Positions 45,602 through 54,100 of a stretch of 64,000 nt of DNA are shown piece by piece. The position numbers and the translations under genes were made by a program. Origin of the DNA: UBA6168 sp964423205 (GTDB lineage: Bacteria; Bacteroidota; Bacteroidia; Chitinophagales; Saprospiraceae); the NCBI GenBank assembly GCA_964423205.1, contig CAYRDX010000012.1, forward strand, positions 16,264-80,263. The letters are read 5' to 3'. Below the pieces are notes generated by a model. The model worked only from the letters and a program-made list of their open reading frames with translations, ran no database searches and had not been told where the DNA came from. The stretch's first letter is position 1, and each line of letters starts with the position of its first letter.

Positions 45602-45692
45602 GTAAAAAGGCAAAAGTACACCCCGAAGCCCGAAGGGCCAAAGGGGCAAGTAGGCAAAAAACTTTTGCCTTTTGCCTTTTTACTTTTTACTT
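45602..45692. repeat. Heptad hairpin element related to the dispersed repeat arms
   Basis: GTAAAAAGGCAAAAG (45602-45616) is matched by its exact complement CTTTTGCCTTTTTAC (45669-45683), with a CCCCGAAG...CCAAAGGGG core between and TTTTTAC units beyond. It uses the same words as the arms of copies A, B, D and E but lacks their core. The rest of 45540-45937 shows no gene. Confidence 0.85.
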
Positions 45693-45937
45693 GTTCCTAA
45701 GTATAATCGGGACGATATTTTTTTGTTGAAAATGAGCTGGGGTGAAAGTTGTGTACTTCTTTCAGGCCCAACCAGTTTATTTTTTTATCAACCAACTTTT
45801 ACCATTACCTGAAGAAGATATTAAGCAAACTTTATACCTATGAGGATTCCGGATCTGTAATTTATGCTCAATAGATGGCCAGAAGCCGTGGAATCAGTAA
45901 TACCCACGAATAATTAATTGTCAAAAAACTACAAGTA

Positions 45938-46496
45938 ATGACAACAACCTGGTCGATCGAAAAACTGGTAAAAGCATGGCATCTTGCTACACGGCACCAC
46001 GATGGTCAAAAATATGGGGCCATGAAACCGGCCGCAAGATAGAATACCTCAACCACATTGCTTCAGTTGTATTCGAAATCATGAATGTGTTGCCGAAGGA
46101 ATCGGACATAAATGCGGACTTCGCCATATTCTGTGCTGTACTTCACGATACATTGGAAGATAAGCAGCTGACATTAGAAGATTTGGCCAAGGAATTTGGG
46201 GAGGAAATAGCTTTGGGTGTACAGGCACTCACCAAGATAAGAACCTGACTGGCAAAGCCGAGCAGATGATAGATTGTCGCCACCGCTTAAAGTTACAACC
46301 CCGGGAAGTGCAAATGGTCAAAATGGCGGACCGCTTCAGCAATCTGCATGCGCCACCTTATTACTGGGCTTTGGTAAAAAGAAAAGCGAACAGGGAGGAA
46401 GCCAGGCTAATTTATCAGGAGCTAAAAAATAGCAGCTCAGTATTAGCCAACAGGCTCAAGTCGAGGATTGATGCGTATGAGTCCTGTTGCGTCTGA
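45938..46496 (+). pseudogene. Frameshifted HD-domain (SpoT/Mesh1-like) phosphohydrolase gene
   Basis: Three consecutive frames together encode one about 185-residue HD-domain protein: TTTWSIEKLVKAWHLATRHH with DGQKY, then GHETGRKIEYLNHIASVVFE with AVLHDTLEDK (the HD motif), then GKAEQMIDCRHRLKLQPREV with MVKMADRFSNLHAP. Continuity is broken twice: one base appears lost in the GGGG run near 46016-46019 and one near 46235-46240 (ACCAAGATAAGAACC). Restoring one base at each place restores a full frame. Intact relatives are small hydrolases of the RelA/SpoT HD type (ppGpp or NADPH phosphatases). Genuine decay is likely because no other gene in the window needs such corrections, but two assembly errors remain possible. 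Confidence 0.8.
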
Positions 46497-46546
46497 ATTC
46501 AAAACCTGGCTTCACTTCCGGTATCGAGCATTCCAATCTTCCGGAA

Positions 46547-46753
46547 TTACTCTTTTGTTTTACAGGTACTGATGCCAAGAGGAGTGTATAACGGGCAAAA
46601 GGATAAGGAGCTGGTCAGGAGAAATACAGCCGCCAGAACCAATAATACAATTCCCAGAGTACCAGTGACGATCTTGGTGAAATACAAAACAGCCAGGATA
46701 ACAGCTACAATTACCCGGATCATTTTGTCGGTTGTGCCCATGTTCTTTTTCAT
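46547..46753 (-). CDS. YgaP-like DUF2892 small membrane protein
   Basis: 68 residues from MKKNMGTTDKMIRVIVAV, the standard DUF2892 start; 14 codons upstream in frame derive from repeat copy C and are judged non-coding. Two hydrophobic helices (VIVAVILAVLYFTKIVTG; LGIVLLVLAAVFLLTSSL) and the ending FCPLYTPLGISTCKTKE, with the conserved CPLY-P-x-G-ISTC motif. Function of the family is unknown; in E. coli the domain anchors a rhodanese. A TATTTTTG box inside copy C (46777-46784, minus strand) lies 24 nt upstream. Confidence 0.87.
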   Translation of the reverse strand: MKKNMGTTDKMIRVIVAVILAVLYFTKIVTGTLGIVLLVLAAVFLLTSSLSFCPLYTPLGISTCKTKE

Positions 46754-46776
46754 AAAAATTGATTTAAGTAATGAGT

Positions 46777-46784
46777 CAAAAATA
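46777..46784 (-). promoter_or_regulatory. Outward -7 box in left end of copy C
   Basis: Minus-strand TATTTTTG, 24 nt from the DUF2892 start codon. Confidence 0.45.
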
Positions 46785-46831
46785 AAGTTTCCCAACTTAT
46801 TTTCAAGTGGTTAAGAAATCACAGGCAACTT

Positions 46832-46839
46832 TATTTTTG
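46832..46839 (+). promoter_or_regulatory. Outward -7 box in right end of copy C
   Basis: Plus-strand TATTTTTG pointing towards the T9SS tail remnant and methyltransferase gene. Confidence 0.4.
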
Positions 46840-46850
46840 AATCAGTACTA

Positions 46851-46979
46851 AATAAGCCTGGTACGGAAAAACATACAATTGATGCACAGCAACTGAAGCC
46901 CGGATGGTATGCCGTGAAACTGACAACAGGAGAATCGGTCCAATCGTCCAAATTGATTATCCATAGAAACCGACAACCC
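46851..46979 (+). pseudogene. Stranded C-terminal end of a T9SS sorting domain
   Basis: In frame with the following methyltransferase, this stretch translates as NKPGTEKHTIDAQQLKPGWY, AVKLTTGESVQSSKLIIHRN, then RQP before the methyltransferase Met. The pattern (H-x-I-D, L-x-PG-x-Y-x-V-x-L, KLIIHR) is the final 40 residues of a type A T9SS sorting domain, as at the ends of the two metalloproteases here. The rest of the cargo gene is absent and its place is taken by repeat copy C, and the normal stop after KLIIHR is missing. Best read as the remnant of a deleted cargo gene. Confidence 0.7.
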
Positions 46980-47726
46980 ATGAGTTTTTACAAAAGCATC
47001 GCGAAATATTACGAGTACATTTTTCCACTCAGCCAGGTGCAGGTTGATTTTATCAATCAACTCGCCGGACATCAGGTATGCGAAATATTGGATATAGGGT
47101 GTGGCACCGGCAGCCTGGCTTTGGCACTCCAACGCGATAACAGAAGAGTAACCGGCATTGATTTGGATGAAACAATGGTTGATCGCGCCATGGAGCGGGC
47201 AACGGAGTCTGGGAGGCCGGTCAAGTTCAAGGCGCTGAGTATGCTGGAATTGGAGGGGGCTTTTGAAACTGGCGAGTTCGATTATTGCATCTGCTTTGGC
47301 AACACGCTGGTGCACCTTGCCACTCCAGAGGACATCACAACCTTTTTCAAACAGGCCAGGTCAGTTCTGAAACCCGGTGGACAATTATTGCTGCAAATTG
47401 TCAACTACGACCGGATATTGAACCAGAAACTATCAGGCCTGCCAACACTGGATAACGAACTCATCACTTTCAGCAGAAATTACCAGTTCCATGAAGATAG
47501 GCCACACATCGATTTCAAAACTGTGCTAACCATAAAATCAAGTGGCCACCGCATAGAAAATTCCATTCCTCTTTTGCCTTTGTCTCAGGCGCAAATGCTG
47601 ATGCTGCTGGCCCAGGCCGGTTTTGTGAATATCAAGACCTTTGGAAGTTTTAAGAAGGAACCATTCACTATGGATAGTCCGGCATTTGTGGTTCAAAGTA
47701 CATCCGGAATGATGCCTGGAGAATAA
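46980..47726 (+). CDS. Class I SAM-dependent methyltransferase
   Basis: 248 residues from MSFYKSIAKYYEYIFPLSQV. The SAM-binding motif is ILDIGCGTGSLALALQ with the acidic ribose ligand in VTGIDLDE, and FDYCICFGNTLVHL and LKPGGQLLLQIVNYDRIL correspond to motifs II and III. Substrate unknown. The frame is continuous with the upstream T9SS tail remnant, so an N-terminally extended product (from GTG 46914) is formally possible, but the internal ATG matches where such methyltransferases normally begin. Its promoter is probably in repeat copy C. Confidence 0.88.
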   Translation: MSFYKSIAKYYEYIFPLSQVQVDFINQLAGHQVCEILDIGCGTGSLALALQRDNRRVTGIDLDETMVDRAMERATESGRPVKFKALSMLELEGAFETGEFDYCICFGNTLVHLATPEDITTFFKQARSVLKPGGQLLLQIVNYDRILNQKLSGLPTLDNELITFSRNYQFHEDRPHIDFKTVLTIKSSGHRIENSIPLLPLSQAQMLMLLAQAGFVNIKTFGSFKKEPFTMDSPAFVVQSTSGMMPGE

Positions 47727-47789
47727 GTCCAGTAAAGCGGAGTTGCATTTTGCCTTTCAAAACACCGAAGTGGAACTATGACTTCACTT

Positions 47790-49145
47790 TCAATAACTTT
47801 TCTTATCGACCATCCACTTTACATACTCAATGAGCCGTTCACCGAGAAAATAAGGCAGGTTTAGCAGACTGAATGGTTTTCCATTGGGTGTACTGGTTTC
47901 CTGCAATTGTAAATCTCCGGCATAAAGCCTGATCGCATAATGGTGATCGCATTGTTCGATAAATTGATTCAAGGAGCGGAGTTTGCCAACGTGCCCCGAC
48001 TTCACCTCAACAGGTATCAGCCAGTTTCCAAAGGGGAGGATAAAATCCACTTCGGCAGAACTTTGCTTTTTCTCGCGCACCCAAAAGCGAAGATTATCAG
48101 TCGGGTAGGGCAAAGTGGAGAGAATCTGCTGTCCGGTGAGGTGTTGAATTATTTTCCCTCTATACGATTCGTGCAGGTTTTTAGTGCCAATAATGGATTC
48201 CTGAAGTCCACTGAAATAATTGACCAAACCGGTATCGATAGCTTGAAGGTAGGGTTGCTTGCGTAAATCGGGCTTTCCCGGTAATTGTGTTTCCACTGTA
48301 GGATACACAAGATGTAACAGCATGGTTTGTTCCAGTAGTCGTAGTGCTTCGCCAATTTCCCTGGAGCCGTAATTGGAATGTCCAAAACCTTGGAACTTAA
48401 TGCGGCCGCCAGCTTCGAAGAAGATATTCCTGATGCAATGCAACAATACTTCAGCTCGTGCACCAGCGGAAGCATATTTTTGCACATCATCCTGATAGGA
48501 AGTAAGAAGGGTATTGTAAACTGGTTTTAACTTAGTCAGGTCCCTGAACATGGCATAGATTTGCACTATTTCAGGCATGCCACCGATGAGAGCATATTGG
48601 TGAAACAGGTCGAGAAGTTTAGGGTACGCATAGTCTGGCAGTGGAATATGAGAAAGCATTTTTGCCGCCTCCTCTTCGCCAATGGCTGTAAGGAACTCTT
48701 CAAATGAAACCGGGCGCAAGACCAGGTACTCTACCCGACCGACAGGAAAAGAAGTTTGGGACTCCAGCAGGCTTTCAAGTAAAGAGCCGGCGGCAATGAC
48801 ACAAAGGTTGGGGTAGTATTCGTAAAAATATCTAAGTTTGGAAACCGCGGCGGGTTCTGCCTGTATCTCATCAATGAAAAGCAGCACATTTGTTTCATCA
48901 CCCGGGATGTTGTACCTAAAAAAAAGGGCCTGTACCAAATCGGGTATCCGTTCGAAGCGGGTAAAGTATGCTCTGTCTTCCTGTTTTTCAAGATTCAAAT
49001 CAATGAAATGTTTGAATCGCTCCGAAAAAATTCTTACAGCTGTAGTTTTACCAACTTGCCGGGCTCCTCTAAGTATTAATGGCTTCCGTTGTGGCCTTTC
49101 TGCCCAGCTTTCCAAGTCTTTCAATATCCGCCTTTTAAAGTTCAT
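47790..49145 (-). CDS. AAA-type ATPase with DUF4143 nuclease-like C-terminal domain
   Basis: 451 residues from MNFKRRILKDLESWAERPQR. Walker A is ILRGARQVGKTTAVR, Walker B LLFIDEIQAEPAAVS, followed by IAAGSLLESLL and the GRVEYLVLRPVSFEEFL segment typical of this family. The C-terminal DUF4143 part includes EVDFILPFGNWLIPVEVKSG, which has the D-x(n)-ExK pattern of PD-(D/E)xK nuclease folds. Such ATPases are multicopy in many Bacteroidota and archaea and of unsettled function. The frame extends 42 codons upstream across three 33-bp spaced direct repeats; that part (FALTLC repeated) is judged regulatory DNA, though translation is possible. Confidence 0.88.
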   Translation of the reverse strand: MNFKRRILKDLESWAERPQRKPLILRGARQVGKTTAVRIFSERFKHFIDLNLEKQEDRAYFTRFERIPDLVQALFFRYNIPGDETNVLLFIDEIQAEPAAVSKLRYFYEYYPNLCVIAAGSLLESLLESQTSFPVGRVEYLVLRPVSFEEFLTAIGEEEAAKMLSHIPLPDYAYPKLLDLFHQYALIGGMPEIVQIYAMFRDLTKLKPVYNTLLTSYQDDVQKYASAGARAEVLLHCIRNIFFEAGGRIKFQGFGHSNYGSREIGEALRLLEQTMLLHLVYPTVETQLPGKPDLRKQPYLQAIDTGLVNYFSGLQESIIGTKNLHESYRGKIIQHLTGQQILSTLPYPTDNLRFWVREKKQSSAEVDFILPFGNWLIPVEVKSGHVGKLRSLNQFIEQCDHHYAIRLYAGDLQLQETSTPNGKPFSLLNLPYFLGERLIEYVKWMVDKKSY

Positions 49146-49161
49146 TTGATTGCGTTGCTTA

Positions 49162-49244
49162 CATAAAGTCAGGGTAAAATTTGCACTTTTTTTGCACAAA
49201 GTCAAGGCAAATTTTTTTAAAAAATTGCACAAAGTCAGGGCAAA
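49162..49244. repeat. Three 17-bp direct repeats at exact 33-bp spacing upstream of the ATPase
   Basis: CACAAAGTCAGGGCAAA-type copies start at 49162, 49195 and 49228. The first differs at two positions and the second at one from the third. The period of 33 bp equals about three helical turns, placing all copies on one face of the DNA 17 bp upstream of the ATPase ATG. Confidence 0.9.
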
Positions 49245-49354
49245 CCAGTACAGCGAAGTTTCACTTCGCAACCAAAAGTCATCCCTGTCACTGTAAAACC
49301 ACTCATGTTAACTTACTGCACTCATGTTTTGGTTACTAACCACACCATTCAAGA

Positions 49355-49435
49355 AGAGAGAGCCTGACTCCGAGTCAGACCCCCTCTCTCCGTATTACGC
49401 TTTTGTTTTCCAAAATCTCCAGGATTCCAGAAAAC
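49355..49435. repeat. Palindrome pair related to those flanking the restriction-modification genes
   Basis: A GAGAG-CCTGACTC/GAGTCAG-CTCTC hairpin (about 49355-49390) resembles the AGGGTCTGACTC hairpins at 30340-30412, and GTTTTCCAAAATC...GAAAAC (49405-49435) matches 28194-28224 at 26 of 31 positions. Here the two are 14 nt apart. Confidence 0.75.
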
Positions 49436-49493
49436 TTAGAAACCCTCCAGTCCTCTCATCTTCTTATGAATCGTATCTTGTGCATTTATCTAA

Positions 49494-49719
49494 GTAATGA
49501 GTCAAAAATTAAGTTGCCTGTGTTTTCTAAACCACTTGAAAATCAGTTGGCTGTTGGCTGCTTGCCCCTTCGGGGTTGGCTGTTGGCGGTTGGCGGTTGG
49601 CTGCATGCCCCTTCGGGGTTGGCGGTTGGCAGTTGGCAGTTGGTTGCTGGGGCTTGGTTATTTTCCAATTTCCCCCGAGTACTCGGGGTCCAATTTCCAA
49701 TTTCCTTTTGCCTTTTTAC
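49494..49719. repeat. Dispersed repeat family, copy D (226 bp, inverted twin of copy B)
   Basis: Reverse-complement of copy B with the same length of 226 bp and only a couple of differences, all at the core end (for example AAAATT for AAAATA and CCTGTG for CCCGTG). Contains CCCCGAGTACTCGGGG at 49673-49688. Beyond it the arm continues with TTTTTAC heptads to 49745, just before the next gene at 49770. The one-base change breaks the perfect TAnnTTTG spacing at this copy's end. Confidence 0.95.
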
Positions 49720-49769
49720 TTTTTACTTTTTACTTTTTACTTTTGACTTCAACCTAACCAAATCAAGTC

Positions 49770-50873
49770 ATGTCAAAAAGAATTCTCCTACTGGGCGGGT
49801 ACGGGGGAGTAGGGCGTCCACTCTTCCGCCTGTTGTTGCAGGAAACCGATGCCGAAATCATCGTCGCCGGACGAAATGAACAAAAGGCTAAAGACCTGGC
49901 GATTCAATTGAACCAGGAGTTTCCGGACAGGAAAATATCCCACCGTTATGCCGACGCCAGCCGTCCCGATAGCCTGTCAAAGGCTTTTGAGGACATACAT
50001 CTGGTTTTACTGACGGCAACTACACCCGAATGGGCCACACAAGTAGCTGAAACTGCCGTCGAATCCGGGGCAGACTACCTGGACATTCTTTTCAGAAGTG
50101 ATGTAGCTGAGAAACTGATGGAATTAGAATCAAAAGTAATAGCATCAGGCCGCTTGCTTATTCCGCAGGGCGGCTTTCATCCGGGACTGCCGGCACCTTT
50201 TGTGAAGGCAGCCAGCCATCACTTCGATGAATACGATACAGCGGAAGTTTCCATGGCTATGGCGGCAAAGTTCGAAAAAGCGGATTCTGCCAAAGAGCTC
50301 GTGTACGAATCGGGAGTGAGAAAGCCCTCTTATTTGAAAAATGGAGTATGGAAGGTCCCAACTTATAAGGATGTGGTCAAAATCAGGTTTTCAGAACGCT
50401 TTGGCCTGAAGGACTGTTATCCGATTTACATGCCTGAATTAATTCCATTGGAGAAAGAATTGGGTATTCGAAACATGGGTTGTTACGCTGCCGGTTTCAA
50501 CTGGTTGGTAGATTATGTGGTCTTTCCAATTATCATGGTTTTCCAATCCATAAAGCATGGGTTGGCCCTTTCATTTTTAAGCAGTTTTCTGGTTTGGTGC
50601 AATAATGTTTCCTTCCGGCCGCCGGCTGCTATTGAATTCCGGCTGCGAGCAAAAGGAACAAAAAATGGCAAAGCGGTAAATGTCGAATTGGTGGCCTATT
50701 CCGAGGATGCCTATGCAGTCACCGGTATTGCAGTGGTGGCTTGTGTTAAACAATACCTCCAGGGAAAATTCAAAGAGCCTGGAATATTCCGGATGGGAAA
50801 CATAGTGGAACCACAGCAGGTGCTTTCCGACATGAAAAAAATGGGAGTCAGGATTACGGAAAGAGTGTTTTGA
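49770..50873 (+). CDS. Saccharopine-dehydrogenase-like NAD(P)-binding oxidoreductase
   Basis: 367 residues. The N-terminal Rossmann motif KRILLLGGYGGVGRPLFRLL and the VAGRNEQKA strand end are typical of the saccharopine dehydrogenase NADP-binding family, followed by HRYADASRPDSL and LLTATTPEWATQVAETAVES. The C-terminal half includes two hydrophobic stretches (WLVDYVVFPIIMVFQSI; LALSFLSSFLVWCN) suggesting membrane association, as in trans-acting enoyl reductase-like relatives. Substrate unknown. It is enclosed between repeat copies D and E. Confidence 0.85.
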   Translation: MSKRILLLGGYGGVGRPLFRLLLQETDAEIIVAGRNEQKAKDLAIQLNQEFPDRKISHRYADASRPDSLSKAFEDIHLVLLTATTPEWATQVAETAVESGADYLDILFRSDVAEKLMELESKVIASGRLLIPQGGFHPGLPAPFVKAASHHFDEYDTAEVSMAMAAKFEKADSAKELVYESGVRKPSYLKNGVWKVPTYKDVVKIRFSERFGLKDCYPIYMPELIPLEKELGIRNMGCYAAGFNWLVDYVVFPIIMVFQSIKHGLALSFLSSFLVWCNNVSFRPPAAIEFRLRAKGTKNGKAVNVELVAYSEDAYAVTGIAVVACVKQYLQGKFKEPGIFRMGNIVEPQQVLSDMKKMGVRITERVF

Positions 50874-50887
50874 CTTTTAGTTTCTTA

Positions 50888-51105
50888 GTAATGAATCAAA
50901 AATTAAGTTGACAAATTGTTTTCTTAACCACTTGAGAATCAGTTGGCTGCTGGCGATTGGCTTTTGGCTCTTGGCTGCTTGCCCCTGTATTTGTGCCATA
51001 TGGCAGTTGGCAGTTGGCAGTTGGTTGCTGGGGCTTGGTTATTTTCCAATTTCCTTTTGCCTTTTGCCTTTTGCCTTTTGCCTTTTTACTTTTTACTTTT
51101 TACTT
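50888..51105. repeat. Dispersed repeat family, copy E
   Basis: Begins GTAATGAATCAAAAATTAAG 14 nt after the preceding stop codon, passes through the core (TTCTTAACCACTTGAGAATCAG), ATGGCAGTTGGCAGTTGGCAG, CTTGGTTATTTTCC and then TTTTGCC and TTTTTAC heptads, and runs into the stop codon of the leftward metalloprotease (51104-51106). Same orientation as copy D; shorter and more diverged. Confidence 0.9.
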
Positions 51106-54100
51106 ATCTGATGATGGCCAGCTTTCTTCCGGCACTCCAATTTTGAGCCTCGATAAAAACAGAGTACAAACCTGCCGGAAGCTGTGATACATCCAACTCC
51201 ATCTTCAATTCCGAAAGCTTTCTGACTTCAGACTTGACAATTCTTCCATGAATGTCAGAGACCATAATCCTGCCATTGAGGTAGGGTTTATTCATTTCAA
51301 TAGCCACCCTGTCCGTTGCGGGATTCGGAAAGATGGAGAACGCCGTCAGGTTGGCAAAAGCCACTTCTGTATCATTCGTAAGAGGCCCAATTTTTATGGG
51401 CAAACTTGGGGTGCCGAGCCAGCCACCACCACCATCCTCGACGATAAATGTGAAGAAGTCATGGATAGCTGCAGCATTGGTGTTGTTGTAACTGATTTTA
51501 CCGGCTGTGATATCTGCCATGGTGAAATTGCCACCACTATTCAGCGGAATCCCATTGAGCAACAGATTGCCATGATTAGGTTTGTTCAGGAGGGTAAACT
51601 TTAACTGAAAGGCTGTGTCATCTTCATCCTGAACCAACAGGTTTTGATTTTGGACGACCGCAGTCCCTTTTGGAAGAACGCGAAGTGTATCTCTGTTGAC
51701 GAGGAAGGGATGCTTTGGGAAAACCGGACCGCAAAACTCCAGGCCCCATTTTTCGAGGGTGCCACCCTGCCCATCCGTATTGATTACTTTCAGCGTGAGT
51801 GCCCAGTTACCGAAAGTGCTTTCGCCCTTAAAAACGGACAGTGGATTTTGAGGTTTGTATTTCAAACCACCCAATGGCGGACAGGCGATGGCAAAGGGTG
51901 CTTCATCGTCGAGCCCCAAATGGAAGAGGGCCACATTGCCACAAATTTTGGAAAACAGCTCCACCTCTGTTCCTTTCGGGCTTTTAAGCGAAACGCTGAT
52001 GTGCGGCAGGGCATCGTGATTGCCTTTCAGGTCGATGATATTGATATCGGTGATGATGCTGTTATCGAGGATTGGCAGCACAGACTGCACAACCGGCAAT
52101 CCGATTCCGGAGATAAATTTGGGTACGTCGGAACTGAAGTATTCCTGGCAGTTCACGGTAAACGTTTGAAAAGCATGTGTGGTAGTCCATTCGGCTTTTC
52201 CGCATTCATTTCCTGGCCTGATGCGCCAGAAATAGATTTTGCTTTCTTTTAGTGCAACAGTTGGTACAAAGGTATCACGTGACCATCCCGATACCTCGCT
52301 TATCATAGTGGCAGCGCTGAAAGATGGACTTGTAGCCAATTGAAAATCGTAGGTATCAGCTTGTGGAAGATTACTCCACCTGAATACAGGTAGCAAGCCG
52401 TTATTGGACTTGCCGTTTGCCGGTTCCAGAATTTTCAAGGCACTGAAATCGCTGTAAACCAAATTCATGATTAAACTCATCAATACCGTGTCCGTTCCGG
52501 AAATTGCCCTGAGAAGTGGATTAAAAAGGCCATCAGCAGTCACCTTCGACAGGTCAAAACTCAGTGTACTCGACTCTCCGGGTTGAACAGGATTCTTGCT
52601 GAAATTAACGCCGATATTTTCCGGCAGGCCGTTGACAATGTCAAATTTGATAGGTTTGTTGAAATTCAATATCGACCCGGTACTGATTTCAAAAAGTGTT
52701 GCATTGGGTACACACACCTGTTGATGTTGTTTTGGCTTGGTGATGCTGGTAAATGTCGGAGCACTTGCCCCTTCTATTTTAAAATCAGCATCGGAAATAT
52801 CGAAGAAAATGTTTTCGGCTGCGGAAATCTTAATCCGGGCTTTGGTACTCAATTTTTCCGGGACGATGATGGTTTCCTGGCCGTCGTTCGGGGTGGCCCA
52901 GGCAAGCATAACGGGATAAGTGAAACCGCCATCGGTTGAGAGTCTGATGTCCACAGTCTGGCAATTTACCAATTGATTGTCGGTTTTGGCCACGTCCCAT
53001 TTTACAGTGACTTTTTGCCCGGCTTTCCAGACAATGGTGCCAGCGTTTGGGTAAGTGACGAGGAATGGGCCTGCAGTGGCAGTGGATTCAAACGAAACAT
53101 CCTGCCAAACCAAACCACCGGCACCTTCCGTTACGTTGTTGTCACGGACGGTAACCCTGAACTTCATATTCCGGGAATAGTTGGGCAAAACCTCAGTAAT
53201 GTCATTGCCGTTTTTGACAATGGTTTCTATCTTGGGAAAAGTCCTGATACCGGAGGCACTGGGGTCATAACTTCTGAAAAGTGGAGAATTGCCCGATGGA
53301 GAACCCAAAGGAGTACTCGGCCCAAGATTGATTTGTTCCCAACCATAGGTCAATTTATCCCCATCAGCGTCATTGGCTTCAGCTTGTAGTTCAAATGGTG
53401 TGTTCACGGGTATGTACAAGCCATTGCCAAGACCGACTTTCACAACCGGTGCGATATTCTTTGCCGGTTCGATAGTCGCGCAGATATTTCCTCCGCCTTT
53501 TCGGGAATAGTTCCAAATCTGTTCGATGGTGCCACCGTGATAATGCAGATTGGCAGCGCCCGGAATATTGCTTTCTCCACATGACCTCTGATAGCTGAGA
53601 AAGGTACTGCCGCTACCCGGTTCATAAGCTGAACCGGAAGACATCTGTCCCTCTGAACCCGGACAATTGTTGAAGGTGTGTCCTGCGGAAAACTGATGGC
53701 CAACTTCATGTACCGTGATATTTAGTGTAACGTTCACAACGTTGGTACTGGAGTGGCAGGTGACGCCGCGGCCTTTGCCAGCGCTGCAGGTGGTTCCGCT
53801 CACCACACCTCCCACATCCGAACAGCCGGTGGTGAACACATGGCCTATGTCGTAATTGCTCAGGCCAATGATGCTGTTCAGGGCTTCTTCATTTTGCCGA
53901 AGCAAGCCCCCACCACTCGTGGCGTTGTTGTATGGGTCGGTATTTGGGTCGGTAAAAGCTATCAGATCGTTATTGGCGATGAGAACCAGTCTGATGGCTA
54001 CATCGCGTTCCAGAATGCTGTTGAGGGTATTGGTGGAAGTGACCATGGCGGCCAATACAGCAGTTTTGCTGCCGAGGCGGGCACCAAACTCACCTGTGCA

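Larger units (their letters stand above)
46768..46848. repeat. Dispersed repeat family, copy C: 81-bp mini-element with terminal inverted repeats
   Basis: The two 22-bp ends (46768-46789 and 46827-46848) are inverted copies matching at 20 of 22 positions (GTAATGAGTCAAAAATAAAG type). The middle contains the family core TTTTCAAGTGGTTAAGAAA. It lacks the heptad arms of the other copies and looks like a MITE. Each end carries TATTTTTG pointing outward (46777-46784 leftward; 46832-46839 rightward). Confidence 0.9.

Noticed and set aside
49162..49244. Possible minimal CRISPR array
   Set aside because: Only three 17-bp copies with 16-bp gaps that are themselves low in complexity; no cas genes. A regulatory or coding repeat is more likely.
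49146..49271. N-terminal extension of the DUF4143 ATPase
   Set aside because: It translates direct repeats with Cys/Leu/Thr-rich composition unlike the family; kept only as an alternative reading in the findings.
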